A stretch of DNA of 13,325 nucleotides from Cellvibrionales bacterium UBA2511 (GTDB taxonomy: Bacteria > Pseudomonadota > Gammaproteobacteria > Pseudomonadales > Porticoccaceae), in the NCBI GenBank assembly GCA_002341315.1, contig DDNV01000063.1:41121-54445 (forward strand), written 5' to 3'. This document shows, one piece after another, positions 5,675 through 12,738 of the stretch. Below the pieces are notes generated by a model that saw nothing but the letters and a program-made list of their open reading frames with translations, ran no database searches and had not been told where the DNA came from. Made by a program: the position numbers and the translations under genes. Within the stretch, counting starts at the first letter, position 1. The number at the start of each line of letters is the position of its first letter.

Positions 5675-6707
5675 CGCTTGAGTCCTGGGTATGTGTTTGG
5701 TGACGCGACCATTCCCGTTTTACCTGCTGCAGGAACTTGGTGTTCCAGGAGCCATAGAGCTGGCCACTATCCCGCCAGTACAAAACAAATTCCGGTACCA
5801 GCCGCTCGGCAAAATCGCGGGGGATATTTGCCAGTGTGAGGACCTCAAAGAGCTCTTCTCTGGGTTGCCAGTCCGCCGCCAATGGGCGAGGCATGGTGTC
5901 CTGTTCCATCGTGTGGGTGTACCTGGCCCACTGGCGTTTCACGTGCATGATAAAGCGGCTGTTCCAGGTACTTGAGGATTCGCCCCGCTCCAGCCAGTAG
6001 AGAACAAACTCCGGTATGGCGTCCTCGACAAAGTTACGGTTGATAGCCGCCTGCCGGGTGAGAATCTCCATGGCATCCTGAGACGGTTGCCAATCCCGGC
6101 TGATAGGGGTGTCCTGTCCTCGTCTGGCCGTTTCTGTCTGTTGTGCCCGCCAGAGACGCAGTACATGCTTGATAAATTTTGAGCCCCAGCTGTAGCGCGG
6201 CTCGCCACGTTCCGTCCAATATGTAATGAACTCTGGCAACTGGTCGGCAATGAATGCTGCCGGAATGTTGTACTGGGCAAGTTGTTGCAGAACGTCATTT
6301 TCCGGTCGCCAGTCAGGGGATATGGGCCGGGTACTTTGGTGTGCTGGGGTTGTCGGAAGTGTCGCGGGAAATTTGCCGGGCTTTGCTGTATTGCTATTGT
6401 CGGTACATTGTTCATTAAAGGCAAAGCGCAATAGATTGGCTTCGGTCAGGGGGGGGGATGCAACCAGCAGAATGCCCTTGTCACGAAGACTGCCCACGAC
6501 CCGTTGCAGGTCAGCGAGAGACCAGAAGGGGGCAAACTTCTGCAGCTGCCCGCTGTCGATATTCAGCCAGTCGTAGTCGCCCTGCCGTTCGGGCTTGCCA
6601 TGACACATCAGTTCATTGAGTAATTGCAGCAAAACCGTCTCCTCCAGGCCAATGGTGGCGGCCAGGGAGGGAGAAATAATCAGCGGTTTTTCCGGAAGCA
6701 GTGACAT
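5583..6707 (-). CDS. Triple DnaT-domain protein (putative primosome/ssDNA-binding factor)
   Basis: A 374-residue protein. Residues 1-100 look like a winged-helix head: PSLAATIGLEETVLLQLLNEL, then a WLNIDSGQLQKFAPFWSLADLQRVVGSL helix pair and a GILLV strand. Three tandem copies of a ~60-residue module then follow, at about 129-189, 202-265 and 276-336. Each has DW-x-P near its start, PEF-x-x-YW-x-x-x-G in the middle and W-x-x-x-F-x-x-x-V-x-x-x-W at the end. This matches the C-terminal domain of E. coli DnaT (DWQP...FIAYWQAEGK), which binds single-stranded DNA and helps DnaC load DnaB at PriA restart sites. The basic, serine-rich tail overlaps the lambda-P-like gene. A C9 tract lies inside codons 84-87. 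ATG at 6707 has a weak upstream site. Role in helicase loading or replication restart is inference from domains and neighbour. Confidence 0.85.
   Translation of the reverse strand: MSLLPEKPLIISPSLAATIGLEETVLLQLLNELMCHGKPERQGDYDWLNIDSGQLQKFAPFWSLADLQRVVGSLRDKGILLVASPPLTEANLLRFAFNEQCTDNSNTAKPGKFPATLPTTPAHQSTRPISPDWRPENDVLQQLAQYNIPAAFIADQLPEFITYWTERGEPRYSWGSKFIKHVLRLWRAQQTETARRGQDTPISRDWQPSQDAMEILTRQAAINRNFVEDAIPEFVLYWLERGESSSTWNSRFIMHVKRQWARYTHTMEQDTMPRPLAADWQPREELFEVLTLANIPRDFAERLVPEFVLYWRDSGQLYGSWNTKFLQQVKREWSRHQTHTQDSSDGKKQRSDRPGSTRSRTLVDELSDRSWATS
5700..6323 (-). repeat. Three tandem DnaT-type domain repeats within one gene
   Basis: Repeat 1 spans 6323-6141, repeat 2 spans 6104-5913 and repeat 3 spans 5882-5700 on the minus strand. 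The conserved DW pair recurs at residues 132, 205 and 279, a pitch of 73-74 residues. Shared positions are DW-x-P, the PEF-x-x-YW core, G, and the final W/F/V/W ladder. Linkers of about 10-15 residues are threonine, glutamine and arginine rich. Copies 2 and 3 (PEFVLYW) look closest to each other. Confidence 0.85.
6449..6457 (-). repeat. C9 homopolymer tract inside the DnaT-like coding sequence
   Basis: Nine consecutive G on the plus strand, read as nine C in the coding strand across Ser84-Pro85-Pro86-Leu87, just after the winged-helix head and before the DnaT repeats. Loss of one C puts TGA immediately after the tract. Gain of one C gives 11 foreign codons and then TAA. Either slip leaves a ~88-98-residue product without any DnaT domain. 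Confidence 0.9.
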
Positions 6708-6760
6708 GGCGACACTCTATCAGAAAGCGATGGGCAAGTTTATCGGTCACATTCGCTCAG

Positions 6761-6796
6761 ATGTGGTTTTCTATGTGGTTGCCGCATCGTTACAAT
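6761..6796 (+). promoter_or_regulatory. Divergent intergenic region with direct repeat and possible -10 box
   Basis: The 129-nt gap between the divergent DnaT-like and TonB-receptor genes contains two copies of ATGTGGTT (6761-6768 and 6773-6780), start-to-start 12 nt, about one helical turn. TACAAT (6791-6796) follows, a good -10 hexamer 41 nt before the receptor ATG. No convincing -35 is visible at the right spacing (TTTCTA-like), so an activator bound to the direct repeat is a plausible but unproven reading. Confidence 0.3.
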
Positions 6797-6836
6797 AGCG
6801 TTTCAAAAAAACAACAAACAGCAAGGTGGCAATGGA

Positions 6837-8894
6837 ATGGTTCCGAAGCAGGCCAGTTTGGTAGGAAGGCGACCAGCGAGCTGGCTTTGTTGCGTCCTGT
6901 TGTCGCTCAAATGGCTGCCGGTATTGGCTGCACCGGCTGAGGGTTATACGGAGGATGATCTGATCGCAGATATTCCGGTGGCTTTGTCTGTCACACGACT
7001 GCCCCAGTCGGTAACAGATACCTCAATGGCGGTTTCGGTTGTTGACCGAACCATGATTGAGGCATCCGGATTTATCGAAATCCCCGACTTGCTGCGCCTT
7101 GTGCCGGGTTTTCAGGTCGGCCTCAGCTGGCGTGATCACCACGCATCGGTGACCTATCACGGTCAGTCCGACGGTCTCTCGCGGCGTATGCAGGTTTTGC
7201 TCGACGGTCGTGTGGTGGTGGGATCACTGTTTGGGCTGGTGGATTGGGATCGACTGGGAATCACCGTCGATGATATTGAGCGGATAGAGGTGGTTCGCGG
7301 TCCAGCGGGGGTTTCCTTCGGCTCCAATGCTTTTGTCGGGGTCATCAATATTGTGACCCAAAAACCCTATCACAATCCCGGCTGGCGATTCAGCGCGACC
7401 ACCGGCAGCCGCGACACCAGTCTGCTTGCGGCACGCTTTGCCCATAGCGGTGACCAATTTGATTACCGGGCTTCCCTCAGCTACTTCAACACCGAGGGCT
7501 TCCGCGGCGTCAATGACGAGTCGATCGCTCGTTCCGGCCGCTTTCAGGGGACTTTTCAGGCGACGCCTGAAACTTCCCTGGATTTTCAACTGGGCTACGC
7601 CGAGGGCCCCTGGGGTCGTGGCGGCAGTGGTGTCTCTGTGGACCCTGTCGGCACCAAGGAAGCCAGCGAGCAATATGGCAGCATTCGCCTGACTCGCACT
7701 ACAGATCCCGGCAGTGCCTGGTATCTGCAGTTTGGTTTCACGTCCGGTGAGGAAAACGATAAATTTTCTGCCGGACTACTGTCGGACTTGCTGGGGGTCG
7801 ATTCCGCCGATATTGGCGGGGTGATCCCCGGTCAACAGGAGCAGGAGGTGTTTGGTCGCACGTTTGACTATCAGGTCAATCGGCGCGATATCGAGTTTCA
7901 GCAACTGTTAAACGGGCAGCGCTACCGGATTGCCTGGGGCCTGGGTTATCGTAAGGACATGGTGAATAGTCTGGAAATCGTCGGCCAGAAAGAGTGGCAG
8001 GCCATGGAGACCTTCCGGGCCCAGAGTAATATCGAGTACCGGTTGACTGATCAGCTGTTGTTAAATGCCGGCGCCATATACGAAAAGAACAATATCAACT
8101 CCGGTGAGCTGTCCTGGCGGCTGGGACTTAACTTCACCCCGACTAAAGGCCATATGTTCCGGCTCTCGGTTGCGGAGAGCTGGCGGCAACCATTTCTGGT
8201 GGAGAATTTTCACAATATTGCCGTGCGGCTGAATGATGGTACCGCGATCGAAACGGTTCAGGTAGCGCCCGAACCGATTGATGCCGAGCGGCTGCGCAGT
8301 TACGAGCTGGGCTATATCGGCAGCTGGCGGGATGAGCGCTTGACCGCCGAGATCAAGCTCTATCGGGAAACCTTCGAGGACGAGATTGAATACGTCTGGG
8401 ATCCCACTTACCCGGAGGTGGCGTCGATTTTTAATCAGGGCGCCATCCTTGATGTCAATGGCGGCAGTACTGCTATCGAGGGAATTGAAACCGGGGCGCG
8501 CTGGCTGGCATCCGACCGCACCCGTTTCTGGTTGTCGTATGCCTACGCGGATGCCGATCAGTCCGGTTTGCCCATGGCCTTTCGCAGCCTCTATCAAACC
8601 TCAGCGACACCGCGCCATACCGCCAGCTTGTTGATGTCCCATGATCTCGGTCGCCACTGGCAGGTGAGTGCCGGTTATTACTATCTCGACGATATGGTCT
8701 GGATTCTGTGGGGTTCTGAAACCGAGGCCTATCGACGGCTTGATGTGCGTATTGCCCGCCAGTTCCCGCTGCGCAATGCCGATTTGAAGCTGGAACTGAT
8801 TGGCCAGAATCTCGGTGGCGATTACGAGGAGTTCAAGCAGGCCAACCGTTTTGAAACGCGGACATTTCTGCGCGCCACACTGCAGTTTCACTGA
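6837..8894 (+). CDS. TonB-dependent outer-membrane receptor, substrate unknown
   Basis: A 685-residue protein with a signal peptide (basic K4, R11 and R12; a hydrophobic stretch; likely cleavage after VLAA near residue 32). A short N-terminal stretch (YTEDDLIADIPVALSVTRLPQ) contains the probable TonB-contact segment. The plug domain covers about 60-175: VDRTMIEASGFIEIPDLLRLVPGFQV, then VLLDGRVV, DDIERIEVVRGPAGVSFGSNAF-x-GVINIVT. The rest is a 22-strand-type beta barrel with alternating aromatic strands. It has no long SusC-type N-terminal extension or FecR-signalling domain. The ATG is supported by AAGGTGG (6823-6829) 7 nt upstream. The last strand ends RATLQFH, so the usual C-terminal aromatic is followed by one His. 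No transporter, siderophore or TonB gene is adjacent, so the ligand cannot be stated. Confidence 0.9.
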   Translation: MVPKQASLVGRRPASWLCCVLLSLKWLPVLAAPAEGYTEDDLIADIPVALSVTRLPQSVTDTSMAVSVVDRTMIEASGFIEIPDLLRLVPGFQVGLSWRDHHASVTYHGQSDGLSRRMQVLLDGRVVVGSLFGLVDWDRLGITVDDIERIEVVRGPAGVSFGSNAFVGVINIVTQKPYHNPGWRFSATTGSRDTSLLAARFAHSGDQFDYRASLSYFNTEGFRGVNDESIARSGRFQGTFQATPETSLDFQLGYAEGPWGRGGSGVSVDPVGTKEASEQYGSIRLTRTTDPGSAWYLQFGFTSGEENDKFSAGLLSDLLGVDSADIGGVIPGQQEQEVFGRTFDYQVNRRDIEFQQLLNGQRYRIAWGLGYRKDMVNSLEIVGQKEWQAMETFRAQSNIEYRLTDQLLLNAGAIYEKNNINSGELSWRLGLNFTPTKGHMFRLSVAESWRQPFLVENFHNIAVRLNDGTAIETVQVAPEPIDAERLRSYELGYIGSWRDERLTAEIKLYRETFEDEIEYVWDPTYPEVASIFNQGAILDVNGGSTAIEGIETGARWLASDRTRFWLSYAYADADQSGLPMAFRSLYQTSATPRHTASLLMSHDLGRHWQVSAGYYYLDDMVWILWGSETEAYRRLDVRIARQFPLRNADLKLELIGQNLGGDYEEFKQANRFETRTFLRATLQFH

Positions 8895-8960
8895 TATCCC
8901 CACAGGCAAACCCCCTGTGATCACATGGTAGACTGAAAAGCATTTTCGGGAGATTGTTAC

Positions 8961-10331
8961 TTGGCCAGAAAGAAAACCACCGCCTATGTTTGTAACGACT
9001 GTGGTGCGGATTACACCAAGTGGCAGGGGCAGTGCTCCGACTGTGGTGCATGGAATACCTTGACTGAAGTGCGTCTCGGCGCTGTTACCACCCCGGGTAG
9101 CCGCAGCGGCAGTGGCTTTGCCGGGGCTGCCGATGGTGTGGTGAACACGCTGGCGGAAATCGAGCTGGCCGATATTCCCCGTATCAGCGCGGGTAGTCAG
9201 GAGCTGGATCTGGTGCTGGGTGGTGGACTGGTGCCCGGATCCTGCATTCTGGTGGGCGGCGAGCCGGGCGCAGGGAAAAGTACCTTGCTGCTGCAAACCC
9301 TTTGCAAACTGGCAGAGAGTCAGGTGGCGCTCTATGTCACCGGTGAAGAATCCCCGCAACAGGTCGCCATGCGGGCCCACCGTCTGGGACTGCCGGTAAA
9401 CCGGTTGCAGATCATGGCGGAAACCTCCGTGGAAACGGTCTGTGCCACCGCCGCGCGAGTGCAACCGAAGATCCTGGTGGTTGATTCCATTCAGGTCATG
9501 CAGCTTGAGGAGATTGCCTCGGCGCCCGGCAGCGTTTCACAGGTGCGGGAATGTGCCGCAATGCTGGTTCGCTATGCAAAACAGACGGGCACAGTGTTGT
9601 TGCTGGTGGGCCATGTCACCAAGGATGGCAGTCTGGCTGGCCCCAAGGTGTTGGAGCACATGATCGATTGTTCGCTGATGCTCGAGGGGACCAGCGACAG
9701 CCATTTCCGGACTCTGCGCAGCCACAAAAATCGCTTCGGTGCGGTCAATGAGCTGGGCGTGTTTGCCATGACCGACAAGGGGCTGCGCGAAGTGGCAAAC
9801 CCCTCTGCCATCTTTTTACAACGGGGTGATGAGGTGGCTTCCGGCAGTGTGGTCATTGTGGTCTGGGAGGGCACCCGGCCCCTGTTGGTGGAGTTACAGG
9901 CGCTGGTGGATGACAGTCACCTGAGTAACCCGAGGCGGGTGACCGTGGGACTGGAGCACAACCGGCTGGCGATGCTGCTGGCGGTGTTGCACCGTCACGG
10001 CGGAATCATGGTCGGTGATCAGGACGTCTTTGTGAATGTGGTGGGTGGCGTCAAGGTCTTGGAGACCAGTGCCGATCTGGCGCTGATCCTGGCGGTTATT
10101 TCCAGCTTCCGCGATCATCCTCTGCCCCGTGATCTGGTGGTCTTTGGCGAGGTGGGTCTGTCCGGAGAGATCAGGCCTGTGCAAAATGGTCAGGAGCGAC
10201 TGCGAGAGGCCGCCAAACACGGCTTCACGCGAGCGATTATTCCCTTTGGTAATGCCCCTCGCCAACCGATCAAGGGGATGGAGGTGATACCGGTGCGCAA
10301 ACTGACCGATGCGCTGGATGCGCTTGGTTAA
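8961..10331 (+). CDS. radA: DNA repair protein RadA/Sms
   Basis: RadA is a DnaB-like hexameric ATPase that drives branch migration and D-loop extension in homologous recombination, with RecA. The 456-residue protein has the standard length and all domains. These are the N-terminal zinc finger C11-x2-C14 and C25-x2-C28, and the RecA-like core with Walker A GGEPGAGKST (99-108) and Walker B KILVVDSIQ (170-178, D175). The RadA-specific KNRFG (256-260) is present, followed by a C-terminal Lon-protease-like domain from about 290 (HGGIMVGDQDVFVNVVGG, GEVGLSGEIRPV). The start is TTG, chosen because MARKKTTAYVC matches RadA N-termini and GGGAG (8948-8952) lies 8 nt upstream. The 66-nt gap from the receptor has no T-rich terminator, so some readthrough is possible. 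Confidence 0.97.
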   Translation: MARKKTTAYVCNDCGADYTKWQGQCSDCGAWNTLTEVRLGAVTTPGSRSGSGFAGAADGVVNTLAEIELADIPRISAGSQELDLVLGGGLVPGSCILVGGEPGAGKSTLLLQTLCKLAESQVALYVTGEESPQQVAMRAHRLGLPVNRLQIMAETSVETVCATAARVQPKILVVDSIQVMQLEEIASAPGSVSQVRECAAMLVRYAKQTGTVLLLVGHVTKDGSLAGPKVLEHMIDCSLMLEGTSDSHFRTLRSHKNRFGAVNELGVFAMTDKGLREVANPSAIFLQRGDEVASGSVVIVVWEGTRPLLVELQALVDDSHLSNPRRVTVGLEHNRLAMLLAVLHRHGGIMVGDQDVFVNVVGGVKVLETSADLALILAVISSFRDHPLPRDLVVFGEVGLSGEIRPVQNGQERLREAAKHGFTRAIIPFGNAPRQPIKGMEVIPVRKLTDALDALG

Positions 10332-10368
10332 TGCCTCCCTACCCCCGTCTCTCATGCAAAACCCGAAA

Positions 10369-10397
10369 TTGACTTTGCCCGGTTCCGGGCGTAAATT
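10369..10397 (+). promoter_or_regulatory. Sigma70 promoter upstream of the cobalamin riboswitch, with palindromic spacer
   Basis: TTGACT (10369-10374) and TAAATT (10392-10397) are exactly 17 nt apart, close to the sigma70 consensus, and a start site near 10404 would place the riboswitch at the very 5' end of the mRNA. The spacer contains the perfect inverted repeat GCCCGG-TT-CCGGGC (10377-10390). No T run follows it, so it is unlikely to be the radA terminator and could be an operator. Confidence 0.65.
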
Positions 10398-10418
10398 CCT
10401 CCTCCTTGCTTAGGCAAC

Positions 10419-10640
10419 AGGTTCTCGGCGCAGCGTTTCAGTGCGTCGAGTGAAACGGGAAGTCGGTGCGCTACATGACGCCAGTCAAAGGCAAATCCGA
10501 CACTGCCCCCGCAACGGTAATTGAGTGAACCCGCAGTACGGGTTCAAACGCCAGATCACACAGCCACTGTGCACATGCATGGGAAGGCGACCTGGCAGGG
10601 GAAACCGCTCATGAGTCCGGAGACCGGCCTGTCGCTACGC
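10419..10640 (+). promoter_or_regulatory. Cobalamin (AdoCbl) riboswitch
   Basis: All conserved blocks of the cobalamin element appear in order. These are GTGAAACGGGAAGTCGGTGC (from 10450), CACTGCCCCCGCAACGGTAA (10501-10520), and a 7-bp variable hairpin GAACCCG/CGGGTTC (10527-10545). The core GCCACTG...GGGAAGGCGAC follows, then the B12 box GAGTCCGGAGACCGGCCTG (10613-10631). The RNA binds adenosylcobalamin and in Gram-negative bacteria usually hides the ribosome-binding site of a B12 uptake gene. It lies 120 nt before a btuB-like gene. Outer boundaries are approximate. Confidence 0.96.
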
Positions 10641-10704
10641 AAACGAACCACGGGGTGTGGTTGCGTTGGTGTCGACAGTTTTTCTGTTTCATCGCCAATC
10701 ATAA

Positions 10705-10753
10705 CTCCGTGGACTGATCTCACTCAGCACGCGTTCGGGGTCGAACGCCGGAG
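10705..10753 (+). promoter_or_regulatory. Putative riboswitch expression platform around the btuB Shine-Dalgarno
   Basis: The ribosome-binding site CGGAG (10749-10753), 8 nt before the btuB ATG, can pair with CTCCG (10705-10709). Inside that loop a perfect 7-bp hairpin GCGTTCG/CGAACGC (10731-10737 and 10742-10748, loop GGGT) directly abuts the site. No T-run terminator is present. This favours translational control, but the competing structure with the aptamer was not computed. Confidence 0.4.
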
Positions 10754-10761
10754 ACTTGTTA

Positions 10762-12711
10762 ATGAAAAAAATTCCTTCCGCCAGTTGCCTGGCACTCCTT
10801 GTCATCTCTATTGCCAGTGCACAGGCTACCGAAACGGCGATTGACACTGAAACCGGTAAAAATAATCTTCAGGAAGTCGTGGTCACCGCATCCCTGGCAC
10901 CGGTTCAGTTGCAGCAGACCGGTAACGCCATTCATGTTATTTCCGCACGGGATATCGAAGCAAGTGGTGCCGCCGTTGTCAGTGACCTGTTGCGCGATGT
11001 GCCGGGTGTTGCCATCAACCGGAGTGGCCCTCTCGGCTCTACCACCCAGTTGAGAATGCGCGGTGCCGAAGGCAACCATGTGCTGGTGTTGGTGGATGGT
11101 GTTGAGGTGAACGACGGTGCCCAGGCCGATGAGTTTAACTGGGCGCACATGTCTACCGCCGGGGTCGAACGGATCGAAGTGGTGCGGGGTGCACAGAGTG
11201 CCCTTTGGGGTAGCGATGCGGTGGCGGGGGTAATCAATATTATTACCCGTCAGGCAGACGAGCCATTTCAGGCACAGGTTTTTTCCGAAGGCGGCAGTCA
11301 TGGCACCAACCATACGGGCTTTGCGATCGGTGCCAGTGCCGGGACAGCCCACATAAACCTCAGTGGTTCACACCTGTCTTCCGACGGCGACAATATTTCC
11401 CGCGCTGGCAGTGAAGATGACGGCTATCGCAACAGCACACTCAACCTCAACGCCGGCTGGCGACCGCTGGACAACCTCGGCCTGTCCCTGACGGCCCGCC
11501 AAACAGAAGGTGAAAATGAATTTGATGGCATTGATGACCTGATTACCGGTTTGCCGGAGGACGGTGACCATGAATCAGATTTCCGGCAGCGCTTTGTCCG
11601 CGCCCAGGCGGACTTGTCGCTGCTAGATAATCGCTGGCAGCACCGGATCGCTCTGGCGGTCAGTCGCCACAACAATGAAAACTATACCGACGGCGCGACA
11701 ACCGGCTCGAACGCCACGCGAAAAAAACAGTACAGCTATCTCACCAGTTTCAGTTGGGATGAGCAGGCCCAACGCCTGTCGCTGCTGCTGGAACGGGAAA
11801 CCGAGGATTTCCGCCAGCGGGGTCCGATTCTCTTTGGCGACCCGAATCAGAACCAGAGCCGCGAAACCGACAGCGTGGCACTGGAGTACCGGGTGGTGCT
11901 GTGGGATGACCTGACCCTGGGTGCCAGTGTGCGTCACGATGACAACAGTGAGTTTCAGAATGCCTACACGCGGCGCTTCGATGCCAGTTACCGCATCCCC
12001 GAATCGGCCACGCGTTTGCGTGCCAGCTGGGGCACAGCGGTGAAAAACCCCACGTTCTCCGAGCGCTTTGGTTTCTATACGAATTTTATCGGCAACCCCG
12101 ACCTGCGCCCGGAAAAGTCCACCAGTTGGGATGTGGGTGTCGATCAGTCGCTGTTTGAGGACCGCTTGATGCTTGGTCTGACCTATTTCCGCGCCCGTCT
12201 GGAAAATGAAATCAATGGGTTTGTCTATGATCCGGTTGCCTTTGCCTTCACCGCAGAAAATGTCGATGGTAACAGCGACCGGCAGGGTGTGGAGCTGACC
12301 TTTGATGCCAGCCTGACACCGACCCTGTCCCTCAAGGGCAGTTATACTTACACGGATGCCACCGAGCCAGACGGTTCCGGTCGGGATGTGGATGAACTGC
12401 GTCGGCCCCGCCATCTCGGCAGTACGACACTGAACTGGCAGCTGGCCGAGCGCCTCAATATTGTCCTCAATGCCCAGTACAATGGCCATCAGGATGACCA
12501 GTATTTTCCACCCTGGCCGCAGCCTTCGGCGCGTGTTGAGCTGGATGACTACACACTGGTGAATCTGAGTGCCCAGTATCAGGCGAGCAAATCACTGACC
12601 GTTTATACCCGGCTGGAAAATCTGTTGGATGAGGATTATGAGGAAGTTTTTGGTTTTGAGTCGCTCGGTTTTGGCGCCATGGTGGGTGTTCGCTACAGTT
12701 TCAACCAATAA
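10762..12711 (+). CDS. btuB: BtuB-like TonB-dependent vitamin B12 receptor
   Basis: A 649-residue outer-membrane receptor (E. coli BtuB has 614). It has a signal peptide MKKIPSASCLALLVISIASA, cut near residue 20-22, and a TonB box LQEVVVTA at 36-43, very close to typical BtuB boxes. The plug covers about 50-165: DIEASGAAVVSDLLRDVPGV, then LRMRGAEGNHVLVLVDGVEVND, ERIEVVRGAQSALWGSDAVAGVINIIT. A beta barrel follows, with the late NLLDEDYEEVFGF strand usual in BtuB. ATG at 10762 is chosen over upstream in-frame TTG at 10756 because GGAGA (10750-10754) is 7 nt before it. The cobalamin riboswitch 120 nt upstream makes cobalamin or corrinoid the likely ligand. The DUF71-type gene begins 27 nt after its stop, probably in the same operon. 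Confidence 0.93.
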   Translation: MKKIPSASCLALLVISIASAQATETAIDTETGKNNLQEVVVTASLAPVQLQQTGNAIHVISARDIEASGAAVVSDLLRDVPGVAINRSGPLGSTTQLRMRGAEGNHVLVLVDGVEVNDGAQADEFNWAHMSTAGVERIEVVRGAQSALWGSDAVAGVINIITRQADEPFQAQVFSEGGSHGTNHTGFAIGASAGTAHINLSGSHLSSDGDNISRAGSEDDGYRNSTLNLNAGWRPLDNLGLSLTARQTEGENEFDGIDDLITGLPEDGDHESDFRQRFVRAQADLSLLDNRWQHRIALAVSRHNNENYTDGATTGSNATRKKQYSYLTSFSWDEQAQRLSLLLERETEDFRQRGPILFGDPNQNQSRETDSVALEYRVVLWDDLTLGASVRHDDNSEFQNAYTRRFDASYRIPESATRLRASWGTAVKNPTFSERFGFYTNFIGNPDLRPEKSTSWDVGVDQSLFEDRLMLGLTYFRARLENEINGFVYDPVAFAFTAENVDGNSDRQGVELTFDASLTPTLSLKGSYTYTDATEPDGSGRDVDELRRPRHLGSTTLNWQLAERLNIVLNAQYNGHQDDQYFPPWPQPSARVELDDYTLVNLSAQYQASKSLTVYTRLENLLDEDYEEVFGFESLGFGAMVGVRYSFNQ

Positions 12712-12738
12712 GTCGCGGGGTCAGGAGGGCAGATTATC

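Noticed and set aside
8901..8919. CACAGG/CCTGTG hairpin after the TonB receptor as a terminator
   Set aside because: Only 6 bp and followed by ATCACATGG with no T run.
8916..8925. TGTGATCACA palindrome before radA as a CRP site
   Set aside because: CRP half-sites TGTGA and TCACA need a 6-nt spacer; here they are fused with none, so it is not a standard site.
8601..9464. 287-codon minus-strand frame spanning the receptor-radA junction
   Set aside because: Overlaps two well supported genes on the opposite strand and shows no protein-family features.
10521..10844. 107-codon plus-strand open frame over the leader of btuB
   Set aside because: It runs through the conserved core of the cobalamin riboswitch and into the btuB start; the RNA explains the conservation and the translation resembles nothing.
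11623..12489. 288-codon antisense frame within btuB
   Set aside because: Shadow of the receptor gene; composition reflects codon bias of the sense strand and no family pattern is visible.
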